The translations under genes were made by a program, and so were the position numbers. From NCBI GenBank assembly GCA_030599435.1, contig JAUVNZ010000119.1:1-5497 (forward strand): a DNA stretch of 5,497 nucleotides. The letters are read 5' to 3'. Origin of the DNA: Gammaproteobacteria bacterium (GTDB lineage Bacteria > Pseudomonadota > Gammaproteobacteria > SZUA-152). The notes under the pieces are model-generated. The model worked only from the letters and a program-made list of their open reading frames with translations, did no database searches and was not told the origin of the DNA. This document shows, piece after piece, positions 1 to 5,497 of this stretch; positions within the stretch are counted from its first letter, which is position 1, and each line of letters starts with the position of its first letter.

Positions 1-1311
1 CAGCTCAGGAAATTCAGAGTCATACTCAAGTAACAAATAAAACAGGAGTCGATCACCCAGTAACACGACCTTTATATCCAGGGGAACAGGTTCGGGTTCA
101 AGTGATACCGTACTTACCAGCCCCAACATTTGTCCAACAGAACGTATACCAATTTTTTGGACGGAAAGTGCCCGCTTTAGCCCTTCCCAGGCAAAGGGTT
201 GCCTGAGAAGTTTAAGAATATCCAGAATGAGATAACCGCCATTAGCAAGATGCAGGGCTCCCGGTTTAATCAATCTAAAATCGGTAGTCAATGTACCCAT
301 ATGAGCAATATGCTCTATACGGCCAATGAGTTTGTCAAAGGAGGGGCTATCTTCATACTTAACGGGAAGACCTTTTTGCTTACTATTATCAACCAGCAAA
401 TTAACTTGATAGCGGCCAAAAGCTTTTACTCGTTCAGATGCACCATCCTCCCCTACCGCGGATACATCTACGTTCAAGAGGTCGTTGGTATGATCAATGA
501 TATCTTGTTCTAATGCTTTCAGATATTTTTCGACCTTGGGGAATTCCTTATATTTTTCTATTAGATCATCAACAAGAACTCCAACTGCAGACATTGCCAC
601 TTCACGATTTAGTTTCCTGAGTTTTTGTTTGGCTTCTCGCCTCCATTGGAATTGTTGAATGACAATGTTTTCCAGCTTTTCTTCCAGCACGCTGACAATC
701 TCTTCCACACGATTTTTCTCTTTTTCTGAAAACTTATCAAATTGCTCTGGTGTAACGACTTCGCCATTTTTAATAGGTTGGAAAGAAAATCCTCTGGGTG
801 TTTTAACCAGTCGAATCCCATGTGATTCAGCAACATCCGATAATTCTTTTGTGGCTTTTTCGCTGAGTTCCTGGATATTTTCTTCAATCTCTTCGGCACG
901 AACTTGATATTGATCTGACTCAAAGGCGGATGGCATGACACTCAACAGGTCATCCATTAATTCTTTAATATCATCACGGAATTTCTTACCTTTACCAGCA
1001 GGCAATCTTATCAACTTGGGTTTTTGGGGTAATTCAAAATTATTGACATAACACCAGTCATCAGGTGGAGTTTTGTCAGCGGCCTGTTGTTCAAGGTATT
1101 GGCGTGTTGTGGCGCATTTACCCATACCGGATGGGCCCATAACAAAAAGATTGTAACCGTCCTGTTTTATATCAACACCAAAGCGTATTGCCTCCAGAGC
1201 ACGATCTTGACCAGCGATCTCCTCAAGTTCCTGCAGGTCTTTTGTGGTCTTAAAATCAAGCCTGCTGAGGTCACACCTGGTGTATAAGTCATTTGAGTGA
1301 AGCGCTTTCAT
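1..1311 (-). CDS. Lon-like AAA_32 family ATPase/protease, N-terminal part (runs off left edge)
   Basis: The reading frame is open for 437 codons from an ATG at 1311 to base 1, with no in-frame stop; a TGA at 1318-1320 lies just upstream, so this ATG is the first possible one. The start (SNDLYTRCDL) and the segment GQDRALEAIRFGV, then DGYNLFVMGPSGMGKC, match the bacterial LonB-like family with an AAA_32 domain (relatives of E. coli YcbZ). The P-loop is at residues 59-66. A long charged helical insert, probably coiled coil, spans about 138-237. Then come RYQVNLLVDN (300-309), GRIEH (330-334), a Walker B-like GGYLILD (358-364) and a VVLLGDR strand ending near 421. The C-terminal Lon S16 protease domain with its Ser-Lys dyad, expected in the roughly 800-residue relatives, would lie outside the window and cannot be confirmed. 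A cytoplasmic ATP-dependent protease or unfoldase is the likely role. The P-loop lysine is followed by Cys66 instead of Ser/Thr, which is unusual. The ribosome site is weak (GGATG before the start). Confidence 0.88.
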   Translation of the reverse strand, partial: MKALHSNDLYTRCDLSRLDFKTTKDLQELEEIAGQDRALEAIRFGVDIKQDGYNLFVMGPSGMGKCATTRQYLEQQAADKTPPDDWCYVNNFELPQKPKLIRLPAGKGKKFRDDIKELMDDLLSVMPSAFESDQYQVRAEEIEENIQELSEKATKELSDVAESHGIRLVKTPRGFSFQPIKNGEVVTPEQFDKFSEKEKNRVEEIVSVLEEKLENIVIQQFQWRREAKQKLRKLNREVAMSAVGVLVDDLIEKYKEFPKVEKYLKALEQDIIDHTNDLLNVDVSAVGEDGASERVKAFGRYQVNLLVDNSKQKGLPVKYEDSPSFDKLIGRIEHIAHMGTLTTDFRLIKPGALHLANGGYLILDILKLLRQPFAWEGLKRALSVQKIGIRSVGQMLGLVSTVSLEPEPVPLDIKVVLLGDRLLFYLLLEYDSEFPEL

Positions 1312-1343
1312 ATCATTTCATCCATCATTATTATTGTTCATAG

Positions 1344-1373
1344 TTTGTATGGTTAACATTTGTATGATTAACA
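1344..1373. repeat. Two 15-bp tandem repeats upstream of the Lon-like gene
   Basis: TTTGTATGGTTAACA (1344-1358) is followed directly by TTTGTATGATTAACA (1359-1373), differing at one base. They lie 33-62 bases upstream of the start codon of the minus-strand Lon-like gene and touch the palindrome at 1370-1387. The position suggests protein-binding sites in the promoter region. This function is inferred; the repeat itself is directly visible. Confidence 0.7.
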
Positions 1374-1387
1374 TTAGCGCTAATGTT
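1370..1387. promoter_or_regulatory. 18-bp perfect palindrome, probable operator of the Lon-like gene
   Basis: AACATTAGCGCTAATGTT reads identically on both strands, with a central CG. It sits in the nadA / Lon-like gap, about 59 bases upstream of the Lon-like start. An even, CG-centred perfect palindrome is the form of operators bound by dimeric helix-turn-helix repressors (the LacI family is one example), but no such regulator gene is in the window. As a transcript hairpin it would give a 7-bp AT-rich stem with a GCGC loop and no U tract, so it is a poor rho-independent terminator for nadA. Confidence 0.55.
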
Positions 1388-1462
1388 TATTCACCATCGC
1401 GGCTTCTTCATTTTCCGATAACATTCTTTGCTTTATTCATCTGTACCTGTCAATTACATTTA

Positions 1463-2539
1463 TCAGGCGGCATCAGTCTTCTTTTGAATATTTGATTTTG
1501 AGAAATCAAGCATACGTTGAATAGGTGCCAAAGCCCTGGCGCGTATTTCCTCGGCTACATGCACCTGATTTGTACACTTTTCTAACACATGGGCAAGATT
1601 CTTTAGGCCATTCATAGCCATCCATGGGCAGTGTGCGCAACTTGTACATGTGGCCCCCTCACCACCCGTGGGTGCAACGATCAATTCTTTATCGGGCGCT
1701 ACTGCATGCATACGGTAAAAAATGCCATAGTCTGTAGCCACAATCAGCTGCTTTGCTTTGGACTCACTGGCGGCTTTAATCAGTCTAGAGGTTGAACCCA
1801 CTACATCGGCCAGTGCGATGACAGCTTCCGGTGATTCGGGGTGTACGAGCACTTCGGCGTCTGGATATAACTCCATGAGTCGTTTCAGTTCTACTGCTTT
1901 AAATTCGTCGTGAACGACACAAAAACCCTGCCAACACAACATATCGATGCCCGTTTGTTGTTGAATATACCGACCCAGATGTTTGTCCGAAGCAAAGATG
2001 ATTTTTCGATCTTGCGCCCTGAGGTGGTTAATGATGTCAACGGCATTACTCGAGGTCACCATCCAGCCCGCCCTCGCCTTCACTGCAGCACTGGTATTGG
2101 CATAAACCACTACCTCCCGATCCGGGTGTTGGTCACAAAAGGCAGAAAATTCATCTGCCGGACAACTCAGATCTAGTGAGCAGGTGGCGTCCAGATCTGG
2201 CATGAGTACACGCTTTTCGGGATTGAGGATTTTGGCCGTCTCCCCCATAAATCGTACACCAACAACTACCAGGGTATTGGCCGGGTGCTCATTGCCAAAA
2301 TAGGCCATTCCCAGCGAATCCCCTACGTAACCGCCCGTTTCCTCTGTGAGAATCTGCAGTTCTTCGTCAATGTAATAGTGCGTCACAAGAACGGCATTTT
2401 GCTCTTTCAATAGATTCTTAATCTGAGCACTTAAAATCTCACGCTTTTTGGTTGAAAGTGGCGATGGCCGCGGAACATGTGCGGCAATACTGCGTATTTC
2501 ATTTTCAAGCCGGCGGGGGACCTCAATCGCACTATCCAT
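1463..2539 (-). CDS. nadA: Quinolinate synthase NadA
   Basis: NadA condenses iminoaspartate (from NadB) with dihydroxyacetone phosphate to give quinolinate, the first pyridine ring intermediate of de novo NAD synthesis; it is a cytoplasmic [4Fe-4S] enzyme. The 358 residues are full length (E. coli about 347). Three cysteine groups match the family: TCSLDLSCP (Cys120/126), [12 protein letters not shown] (Cys202/207) and [16 protein letters not shown] (Cys298/301/304). By alignment from memory, Cys120, Cys207 and Cys304 are the cluster ligands (E. coli 113, 200 and 297). HYY at 54-56, GDSLGMAY near 73-80, [11 protein letters not shown] near 98-107 and HPE at 233-235 are further family hallmarks. 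The ATG at 2539 is preceded by AAGG with 8-base spacing, supporting this start. The gene is divergent from archease and stands apart from nadB and nadC, which are not in the window. No clear terminator follows the TGA at 1463-1465, so readthrough into the Lon-like gene is possible. Confidence 0.97.
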   Translation of the reverse strand: MDSAIEVPRRLENEIRSIAAHVPRPSPLSTKKREILSAQIKNLLKEQNAVLVTHYYIDEELQILTEETGGYVGDSLGMAYFGNEHPANTLVVVGVRFMGETAKILNPEKRVLMPDLDATCSLDLSCPADEFSAFCDQHPDREVVVYANTSAAVKARAGWMVTSSNAVDIINHLRAQDRKIIFASDKHLGRYIQQQTGIDMLCWQGFCVVHDEFKAVELKRLMELYPDAEVLVHPESPEAVIALADVVGSTSRLIKAASESKAKQLIVATDYGIFYRMHAVAPDKELIVAPTGGEGATCTSCAHCPWMAMNGLKNLAHVLEKCTNQVHVAEEIRARALAPIQRMLDFSKSNIQKKTDAA

Positions 2540-2547
2540 TTCGAATA

Positions 2548-2551
2548 CCTT
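2548..2551 (-). promoter_or_regulatory. Ribosome binding site of nadA
   Basis: AAGG on the minus strand lies 8 bases before the ATG at 2539. The spacing is good and fixes the nadA start used here. Confidence 0.6.
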
Positions 2552-2595
2552 GTAAATTGAGAGAAATATCTGGCTTTTAAAAAAATGCCTACTAA

Positions 2596-2662
2596 GTTAA
2601 TTATAGTTAATACAGTCATAACATACTTTTAAACCCTGTAATTAACTGAACCTGTAATTAAC
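2596..2662. repeat. Cluster of GTTAAT / ATTAAC repeats between nadA and archease
   Basis: GTTAATTA (2596-2603) and GTTAATACAG (2606-2615) are followed by two identical copies of CCTGTAATTAAC (2635-2646 and 2651-2662; period 16). The right-hand copies contain TAATTAAC, the exact reverse complement of GTTAATTA, so the region holds two left-facing and two right-facing units. The left pair flanks the nadA TATAAT box; the right pair sits where the archease -35 would be. The arrangement suggests shared control of the divergent genes, but low-complexity AT sequence makes chance similarity possible. Confidence 0.5.
2600..2605 (-). promoter_or_regulatory. Candidate -10 box (TATAAT) for nadA
   Basis: A consensus TATAAT on the minus strand lies about 60 bases upstream of the nadA start. 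No good -35 box is present at 16-18 bases spacing, so activity may be weak or need an activator. The box is wedged between two ATTAAC words (minus-strand reading ATTAACTATAATTAAC), so a protein binding those repeats would cover it. The match is visible; promoter function is inferred. Confidence 0.45.
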
Positions 2663-2674
2663 CTAGTACCAGAC

Positions 2675-2680
2675 TATAAA
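2675..2680 (+). promoter_or_regulatory. Candidate -10 box (TATAAA) for archease-rtcB
   Basis: TATAAA lies about 50 bases upstream of the archease start, within TATAAAATAG. The -35 position (about 2652-2657) has no good match and falls inside the second CCTGTAATTAAC copy. No clear sigma-54 pattern (GG and GC elements separated by 10 bases) was seen upstream, unlike the RtcR-controlled rtc operon of E. coli. A housekeeping-type promoter is the simplest reading. Confidence 0.35.
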
Positions 2681-2730
2681 ATAGAGTCATATTTAGCATC
2701 ATTTTTTCACTAAATCACTGGAACAGATAA

Positions 2731-3162
2731 ATGCCACCCTGGCAACATTACGAACATGAAGCGGATATTGGCATCGAAGGAATCGGTGGCAGTAAAGAGG
2801 CCGCCTTTACGCAGGCGGCCCTGGCACTCACGGCGGTGATCACTGAACCGAATAATGTCTCGCCAGAATCGGATGTTGAGATTGTCTGTGAAGCGCCCAA
2901 TGATGAAATACTGTTTGCCGACTGGTTGAATGCCCTGATTTACGAAATGGCTAATCACAAGATGTTATTCAGTCGATTTGATGTGGAGATAAAGTCATCG
3001 CAAGGGCATGCCCGTTCTCTCCATGCAAAAGTCTGGGGAGAAAAGATCGATCAGGCCAAACACCAGCCCATAGTCGAAATCAAAGGCGCGACATACACCA
3101 CATTGCAAGTATATGAAGATAATGACCACATTTGGCATGCGCAAACCGTAGTAGATGTCTAA
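2731..3162 (+). CDS. Archease, RtcB RNA-ligase activator
   Basis: Archease is a small cytoplasmic metal-binding protein that helps RtcB become guanylylated and perform multiple turnovers. The 143 residues have the usual family length. The N-terminal HYEHEADIGIEGIG (6-19) is the archease signature with His9 and Asp12. A middle helix LFADWLNALIYEM (61-73) matches the family's conserved D-L-N-L-Y pattern. The C-terminal part has WGEKID followed by His (the GE-x-D-xx-H pattern), then KGATYTTLQV and a terminal WHAQTVVDV; Asp142, next to the last residue, is the conserved acidic residue expected at the metal site. The ATG at 2731 is preceded by GGA with 8-base spacing. rtcB follows on the same strand after about 51 bases, which implies co-transcription and fits the known archease-RtcB partnership. 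A GC-rich inverted repeat lies in codons 23-30. Confidence 0.94.
   Translation: MPPWQHYEHEADIGIEGIGGSKEAAFTQAALALTAVITEPNNVSPESDVEIVCEAPNDEILFADWLNALIYEMANHKMLFSRFDVEIKSSQGHARSLHAKVWGEKIDQAKHQPIVEIKGATYTTLQVYEDNDHIWHAQTVVDV
2799..2820 (+). other. GC-rich hairpin inside the archease coding region
   Basis: GGCCGCCT (2799-2806) and AGGCGGCC (2813-2820) are perfect reverse complements around a 6-base loop, TTACGC. The RNA could form an 8-bp stem with seven G-C pairs near the 5' end of the message. No T tract follows, so it is not an intrinsic terminator. It encodes AAFTQAA, and paired alanine codons could create it by chance. Confidence 0.5.
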
Positions 3163-3204
3163 TGTTAATAAGCTAAAGTTAACTAATAGAAGAAATGTTT
3201 GGGT

Positions 3205-3208
3205 GAGG
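3205..3208 (+). promoter_or_regulatory. Ribosome binding site deciding the rtcB start
   Basis: GAGG within GTGAGG lies 5 bases before the ATG at 3214. An in-frame TTG at 3199 would add five residues (MGEAD) but would place this Shine-Dalgarno sequence inside the gene, and no comparably good site precedes the TTG. The ATG is therefore preferred. Confidence 0.65.
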
Positions 3209-3213
3209 CCGAC

Positions 3214-4644
3214 ATGGACTTGCAGCTTTTCAAACGCCAGGACGAATATACCTGGTGCATTGAACCCACGGGCAAGATGCGCGTCCCGGCCATAATCTAT
3301 GCCGATGAGCCGTTAATGCGCGATATGGATCACAAGGTCTATGAACAAATCACCAACGTTGCCACCCTGCCCGGTATTGTCAAAGCAGCCTATGCCATGC
3401 CCGATGCCCATTGGGGTTATGGCTTCCCCATTGGCGGTGTAGCCGCATTTGATGCAGAACAAGACGGTGTGGTGTCTGCCGGTGGCGTTGGGTTTGACAT
3501 CTCCTGTGGCGTTCGCACTTTACACACTGGATTGCGAAGTAGTGATATTGAGCAAGTCAAAAAGAGACTGGCCGACCAGTTGTATCGCGATATACCTGCA
3601 GGTTTGGGTAGCACCGGCCAAATACATCTCAATCACCAACAAATGAATGTCATGCTAATGAGAGGTGCTCGTTGGGCCGTGGAACAGGGTTTCGGTACAG
3701 AGCAAGACTTACGCCGTACCGAGGAACACGGTTGTATGTCTGGTGCAGAACCAAACCAGGTGTCGGAGAAAGCTAAACATCGTCAGCGTAACGAGATGGG
3801 TACTCTGGGTTCTGGCAATCACTATCTCGAGGTGCAAAAGGTTGAAACAATTTATGACGAAGATGCAGGTAATGCCTTTAATCTAAATGAAGGCGATGTT
3901 GTGGTGAGCATTCATTGTGGTTCCCGTGGCCTGGGTCATCAAATTGGTACAGAATTCCTTCGCTCCATGGCTGTCAGTGCCGCAGAGCATGACATAAAAC
4001 TTCCAGATCGTGAGCTGGCCTGTGCACCGATTAAATCGACCATTGGCCAGAATTATCTGGGGGCTATGCGTGCCGGTATTAACTGTGCGTTGGCAAATCG
4101 GCAAATCATCACACATTTAACACGACAGGCCTTCGCACACGTTATACCTGACGTGGAACTCAGCTTGCTCTATGACGTGTCGCATAATACCTGCAAAGAA
4201 GAAACCCATAACATACAGGGAAAAGAACGTCGCCTGTTTGTTCACCGCAAAGGTGCAACACGCGCCTTCGGACCCGGCCATCCTGATATTCCGGAAGAGT
4301 TTCGTCGTATTGGTCAGCCGGTATTAATTGGTGGCTCCATGGGTACAGCCTCCTACATTCTTGCCGGCACTAAAGAAAGTGAACAGCGCGCCTTTAGCTC
4401 TGCCTGTCATGGTGCGGGTCGTGCCATGAGTCGCCATAAAGCCAAAAAGCAATGGCAAGGCAGGCAATTGATTGATGAGCTGGCTACTGAAGGAATTATT
4501 ATCCGTAGCCCAAGTCTGCGTGGTGTCGCCGAAGAGGCGCCAGGCGCCTATAAAGATGTCTCGGCGGTGGTGGACTCTGCAGATATGGCTGGACTTGCCC
4601 GCAAGGTTGCACGCCTAAAACCTTTGATCTGCATTAAGGGTTGA
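3214..4644 (+). CDS. rtcB: RNA-splicing ligase RtcB (3'-phosphate/5'-OH RNA ligase)
   Basis: RtcB joins RNA 2',3'-cyclic phosphate or 3'-phosphate ends to 5'-OH ends through a GTP-dependent, Mn2+-requiring covalent RtcB-GMP intermediate, in RNA repair or tRNA maturation. From the ATG the protein is 476 residues, close to the archaeal long form (about 481) and longer than E. coli RtcB (408). Visible hallmarks are MPDAHWGYGFPIGG (62-75), GGVGFDISCGVR with Asp95 and Cys98, GTLGSGNHYLE with His203, HCGSRGLGHQ with His234, DVSHN with His324, SMGTASYIL (375-383), CHGAGR with His399 as the guanylylated histidine, EEAPGAYKDV (440-449) and the C-terminal KG. All expected metal and catalytic residues are present, so the enzyme should be active. 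The HGAGR match settles the family. It lies 51 bases after archease and probably shares its transcript. rtcA is absent downstream; the next gene points the opposite way. Confidence 0.97.
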   Translation: MDLQLFKRQDEYTWCIEPTGKMRVPAIIYADEPLMRDMDHKVYEQITNVATLPGIVKAAYAMPDAHWGYGFPIGGVAAFDAEQDGVVSAGGVGFDISCGVRTLHTGLRSSDIEQVKKRLADQLYRDIPAGLGSTGQIHLNHQQMNVMLMRGARWAVEQGFGTEQDLRRTEEHGCMSGAEPNQVSEKAKHRQRNEMGTLGSGNHYLEVQKVETIYDEDAGNAFNLNEGDVVVSIHCGSRGLGHQIGTEFLRSMAVSAAEHDIKLPDRELACAPIKSTIGQNYLGAMRAGINCALANRQIITHLTRQAFAHVIPDVELSLLYDVSHNTCKEETHNIQGKERRLFVHRKGATRAFGPGHPDIPEEFRRIGQPVLIGGSMGTASYILAGTKESEQRAFSSACHGAGRAMSRHKAKKQWQGRQLIDELATEGIIIRSPSLRGVAEEAPGAYKDVSAVVDSADMAGLARKVARLKPLICIKG

Positions 4645-4684
4645 GTAATGGCATTTGTCCTGTAAGTTAATAATTATTTATACA

Positions 4685-4981
4685 TCAAAGCTTATCATAT
4701 ATTTTTCTTAATTCATCCTTGGCCATTTCCAGAATGCGCTTCTGTTCCACATCCAGATTCTTTCCTGCCCGATTGATATAGAAAACAAGCATGGACATAG
4801 CGGACCTAAACGGCTCTGCCTTACGGTGTTCGCTTTCATCCGCCGATTTCTTGAGTGATCTTGCAATCTTTTCGGGATCGCTCCATGTAAACACACCTTC
4901 CTCGATATCCAGCGCATGACTTTCCTGTGTCACCTTTGACGACCATTTTTTTACCGGTGCTACTTTCGGTGCTTTTATCAT
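4685..4981 (-). CDS. DUF3175 family protein of unknown function
   Basis: This is a 98-residue protein that I recognise as the DUF3175 family, small bacterial proteins with no established role. The family pattern is clear: KKWSSKVTQESHALDIEEGVF (11-31, quoted here only by its key parts KKWS, VT, ALD and EEGVF), DPEKIARSLKKSA (35-47), then the strongly conserved core FRSAMSMLVFYINRAGKNL (58-76) and the final helix RILEMAKDELRKIYDKL. It has no signal peptide, no clear membrane segment and no cysteine or metal motif; it appears to be a mostly helical soluble protein. The start at 4981 has only a weak ribosome site (GGTAG about 8 bases upstream). It is convergent with rtcB, with 40 bases between the two stops and no GC-rich terminator between them. 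It may be transcribed with the old yellow enzyme gene upstream, 89 bases away. Confidence 0.85.
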   Translation of the reverse strand: MIKAPKVAPVKKWSSKVTQESHALDIEEGVFTWSDPEKIARSLKKSADESEHRKAEPFRSAMSMLVFYINRAGKNLDVEQKRILEMAKDELRKIYDKL

Positions 4982-5070
4982 GTTTTATTCTACCGGCATC
5001 CCTTGATTAAGCCTGATAACGTCACTCTGTTTTGTAGCCATGAGACCGTCGGACTTAGGATGAATCTACT

Positions 5071-5497
5071 CTAGCGCTTTGCCATCTTATATTGGTTTGG
5101 CCAATCGATATCGACGTGTAATGCCCGTGCTGCATGTAACGGCCAGTAAGGATCACGTAAAAACTCGCGCCCCATGATGACAACATCTGCAAGACCAGTG
5201 GCAATAATGTGTTCTGCCTGCACCGCATCGGTAATGATTCCCACTGCGCCCGTTGCAACATTCGCCTCATGGCGAATAGTTGTCGCGAATGGTGTCTGGT
5301 AACCAGGACCCGCCGGTATTGTTGCATCAAAGACCAATCCACCGCTGGAACAATCAATAAGATCCACACCATTATCTTTTAGCGTGCCAGCCAGTTTCAC
5401 GGATTGCTCCAGGTCCCATCCGCCATCCACCCAGTCGGTGGCCGATATGCGCACAAACACTGGCAAGTGATCTGGCCATACCTTACGCACGGCTTCG
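5071..5497 (-). CDS. NADH:flavin oxidoreductase / old yellow enzyme (YqjM-like), C-terminal part (runs off right edge)
   Basis: The C-terminal 141 residues of an FMN-dependent TIM-barrel ene-reductase are visible; the frame stays open to the window edge, so the true start lies outside, and the in-frame GTG at 5490 is not a start. The visible part begins EAVRKVWPDHLPVFVRISATDW, whose VRIS strand carries the family's FMN-contacting arginine, followed by GGW, GVDLIDCSSGG, PGYQTPFATTIR, the AVGIIT strand, and VVIMGREFLRDPYWPLHAAR, whose GR pair binds the FMN phosphate. This matches the YqjM/NamA branch (about 340 residues), so roughly 40 percent is seen. Such enzymes reduce activated C=C bonds with NAD(P)H and often act in detoxification. 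The N-terminal active-site cysteine and the His pair cannot be checked. The stop is TAG at 5071-5073; no clear terminator separates it from the DUF3175 gene. Confidence 0.92.
   Translation of the reverse strand, partial: EAVRKVWPDHLPVFVRISATDWVDGGWDLEQSVKLAGTLKDNGVDLIDCSSGGLVFDATIPAGPGYQTPFATTIRHEANVATGAVGIITDAVQAEHIIATGLADVVIMGREFLRDPYWPLHAARALHVDIDWPNQYKMAKR

Noticed and set aside
199..513. Plus-strand 104-codon frame inside the Lon-like gene
   Set aside because: It overlaps the continuous 437-codon minus-strand frame that matches a known family; its own translation resembles nothing and has no ribosome site of note.
609..941. Minus-strand 110-codon frame with a lysine- and serine-rich product
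   Set aside because: It is a shifted frame of the helical insert of the Lon-like gene, whose correct frame is open throughout; no frameshift is needed.
1370..1387. Palindrome as a rho-independent terminator of nadA
   Set aside because: The stem is short and AT-rich, and no T run follows on either strand; an operator is the better reading.
3199..3213. TTG at 3199 as the rtcB start
   Set aside because: The ATG at 3214 has a GAGG site 5 bases upstream and begins where family members begin; the TTG lacks a comparable site.
4535..4549. Inverted repeat AGGCGCC-A-GGCGCCT near the rtcB 3' end
   Set aside because: It encodes the conserved EEAPGAY motif of RtcB, and its GCG-CCA-GGC-GCC codons produce the symmetry; no sign of a separate role.
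4645..4684. Bidirectional terminator between rtcB and the DUF3175 gene
   Set aside because: Only an AT-only palindrome (AATAATTATT) is present, with no GC stem; termination there cannot be supported from sequence.

Overview
The window looks like ordinary chromosomal DNA from a moderately AT-rich Gammaproteobacterium. The NadA with its three cysteine clusters, the bacterial AAA_32-type Lon-like protein, the DUF3175 protein and the YqjM-like old yellow enzyme fit that group, but the lineage is inferred from family resemblance only. I see no RNA gene, CRISPR array, insertion sequence, integrase or phage gene. Coding density is high, and the longest gap without a gene is about 190 bases.

Layout from left to right: (1) 1-1311, minus strand: the N-terminal 437 residues of a Lon-like AAA_32 ATPase/protease that runs off the left edge, with no in-frame stop. 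(2) 1312-1462: a gap holding an 18-bp perfect palindrome and two 15-bp tandem repeats just upstream of the Lon-like gene, which look like an operator region. (3) 1463-2539, minus strand: nadA, complete quinolinate synthase. (4) 2540-2730: a divergent promoter region with a TATAAT box for nadA, a TATAAA box for archease and a cluster of GTTAAT/ATTAAC words in both orientations. (5) 2731-3162 and 3214-4644, plus strand: archease followed by rtcB, a two-gene RNA-ligation operon. (6) 4685-4981, minus strand: a DUF3175 protein, convergent with rtcB. (7) 5071-5497, minus strand: the C-terminal part of an old yellow enzyme family oxidoreductase that runs off the right edge.

Archease and RtcB form the clearest functional unit. 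RtcB joins RNA 2',3'-cyclic phosphate or 3'-phosphate ends to 5'-OH ends using GTP and Mn2+, and archease speeds its guanylylation and turnover. No RtcA cyclase or RtcR regulator is visible, and I saw no clear sigma-54 promoter upstream, so the arrangement differs from the E. coli rtcBA operon. NadA feeds NAD synthesis, the Lon-like protein probably acts in protein quality control or regulated proteolysis, and the old yellow enzyme reduces activated C=C bonds. These neighbours have no obvious pathway link to RNA repair. I do not see convincing evidence for an undescribed system. The points most worth checking are the operator-like module before the Lon-like gene, its non-canonical P-loop, and the repeat-laden nadA/archease promoter region.
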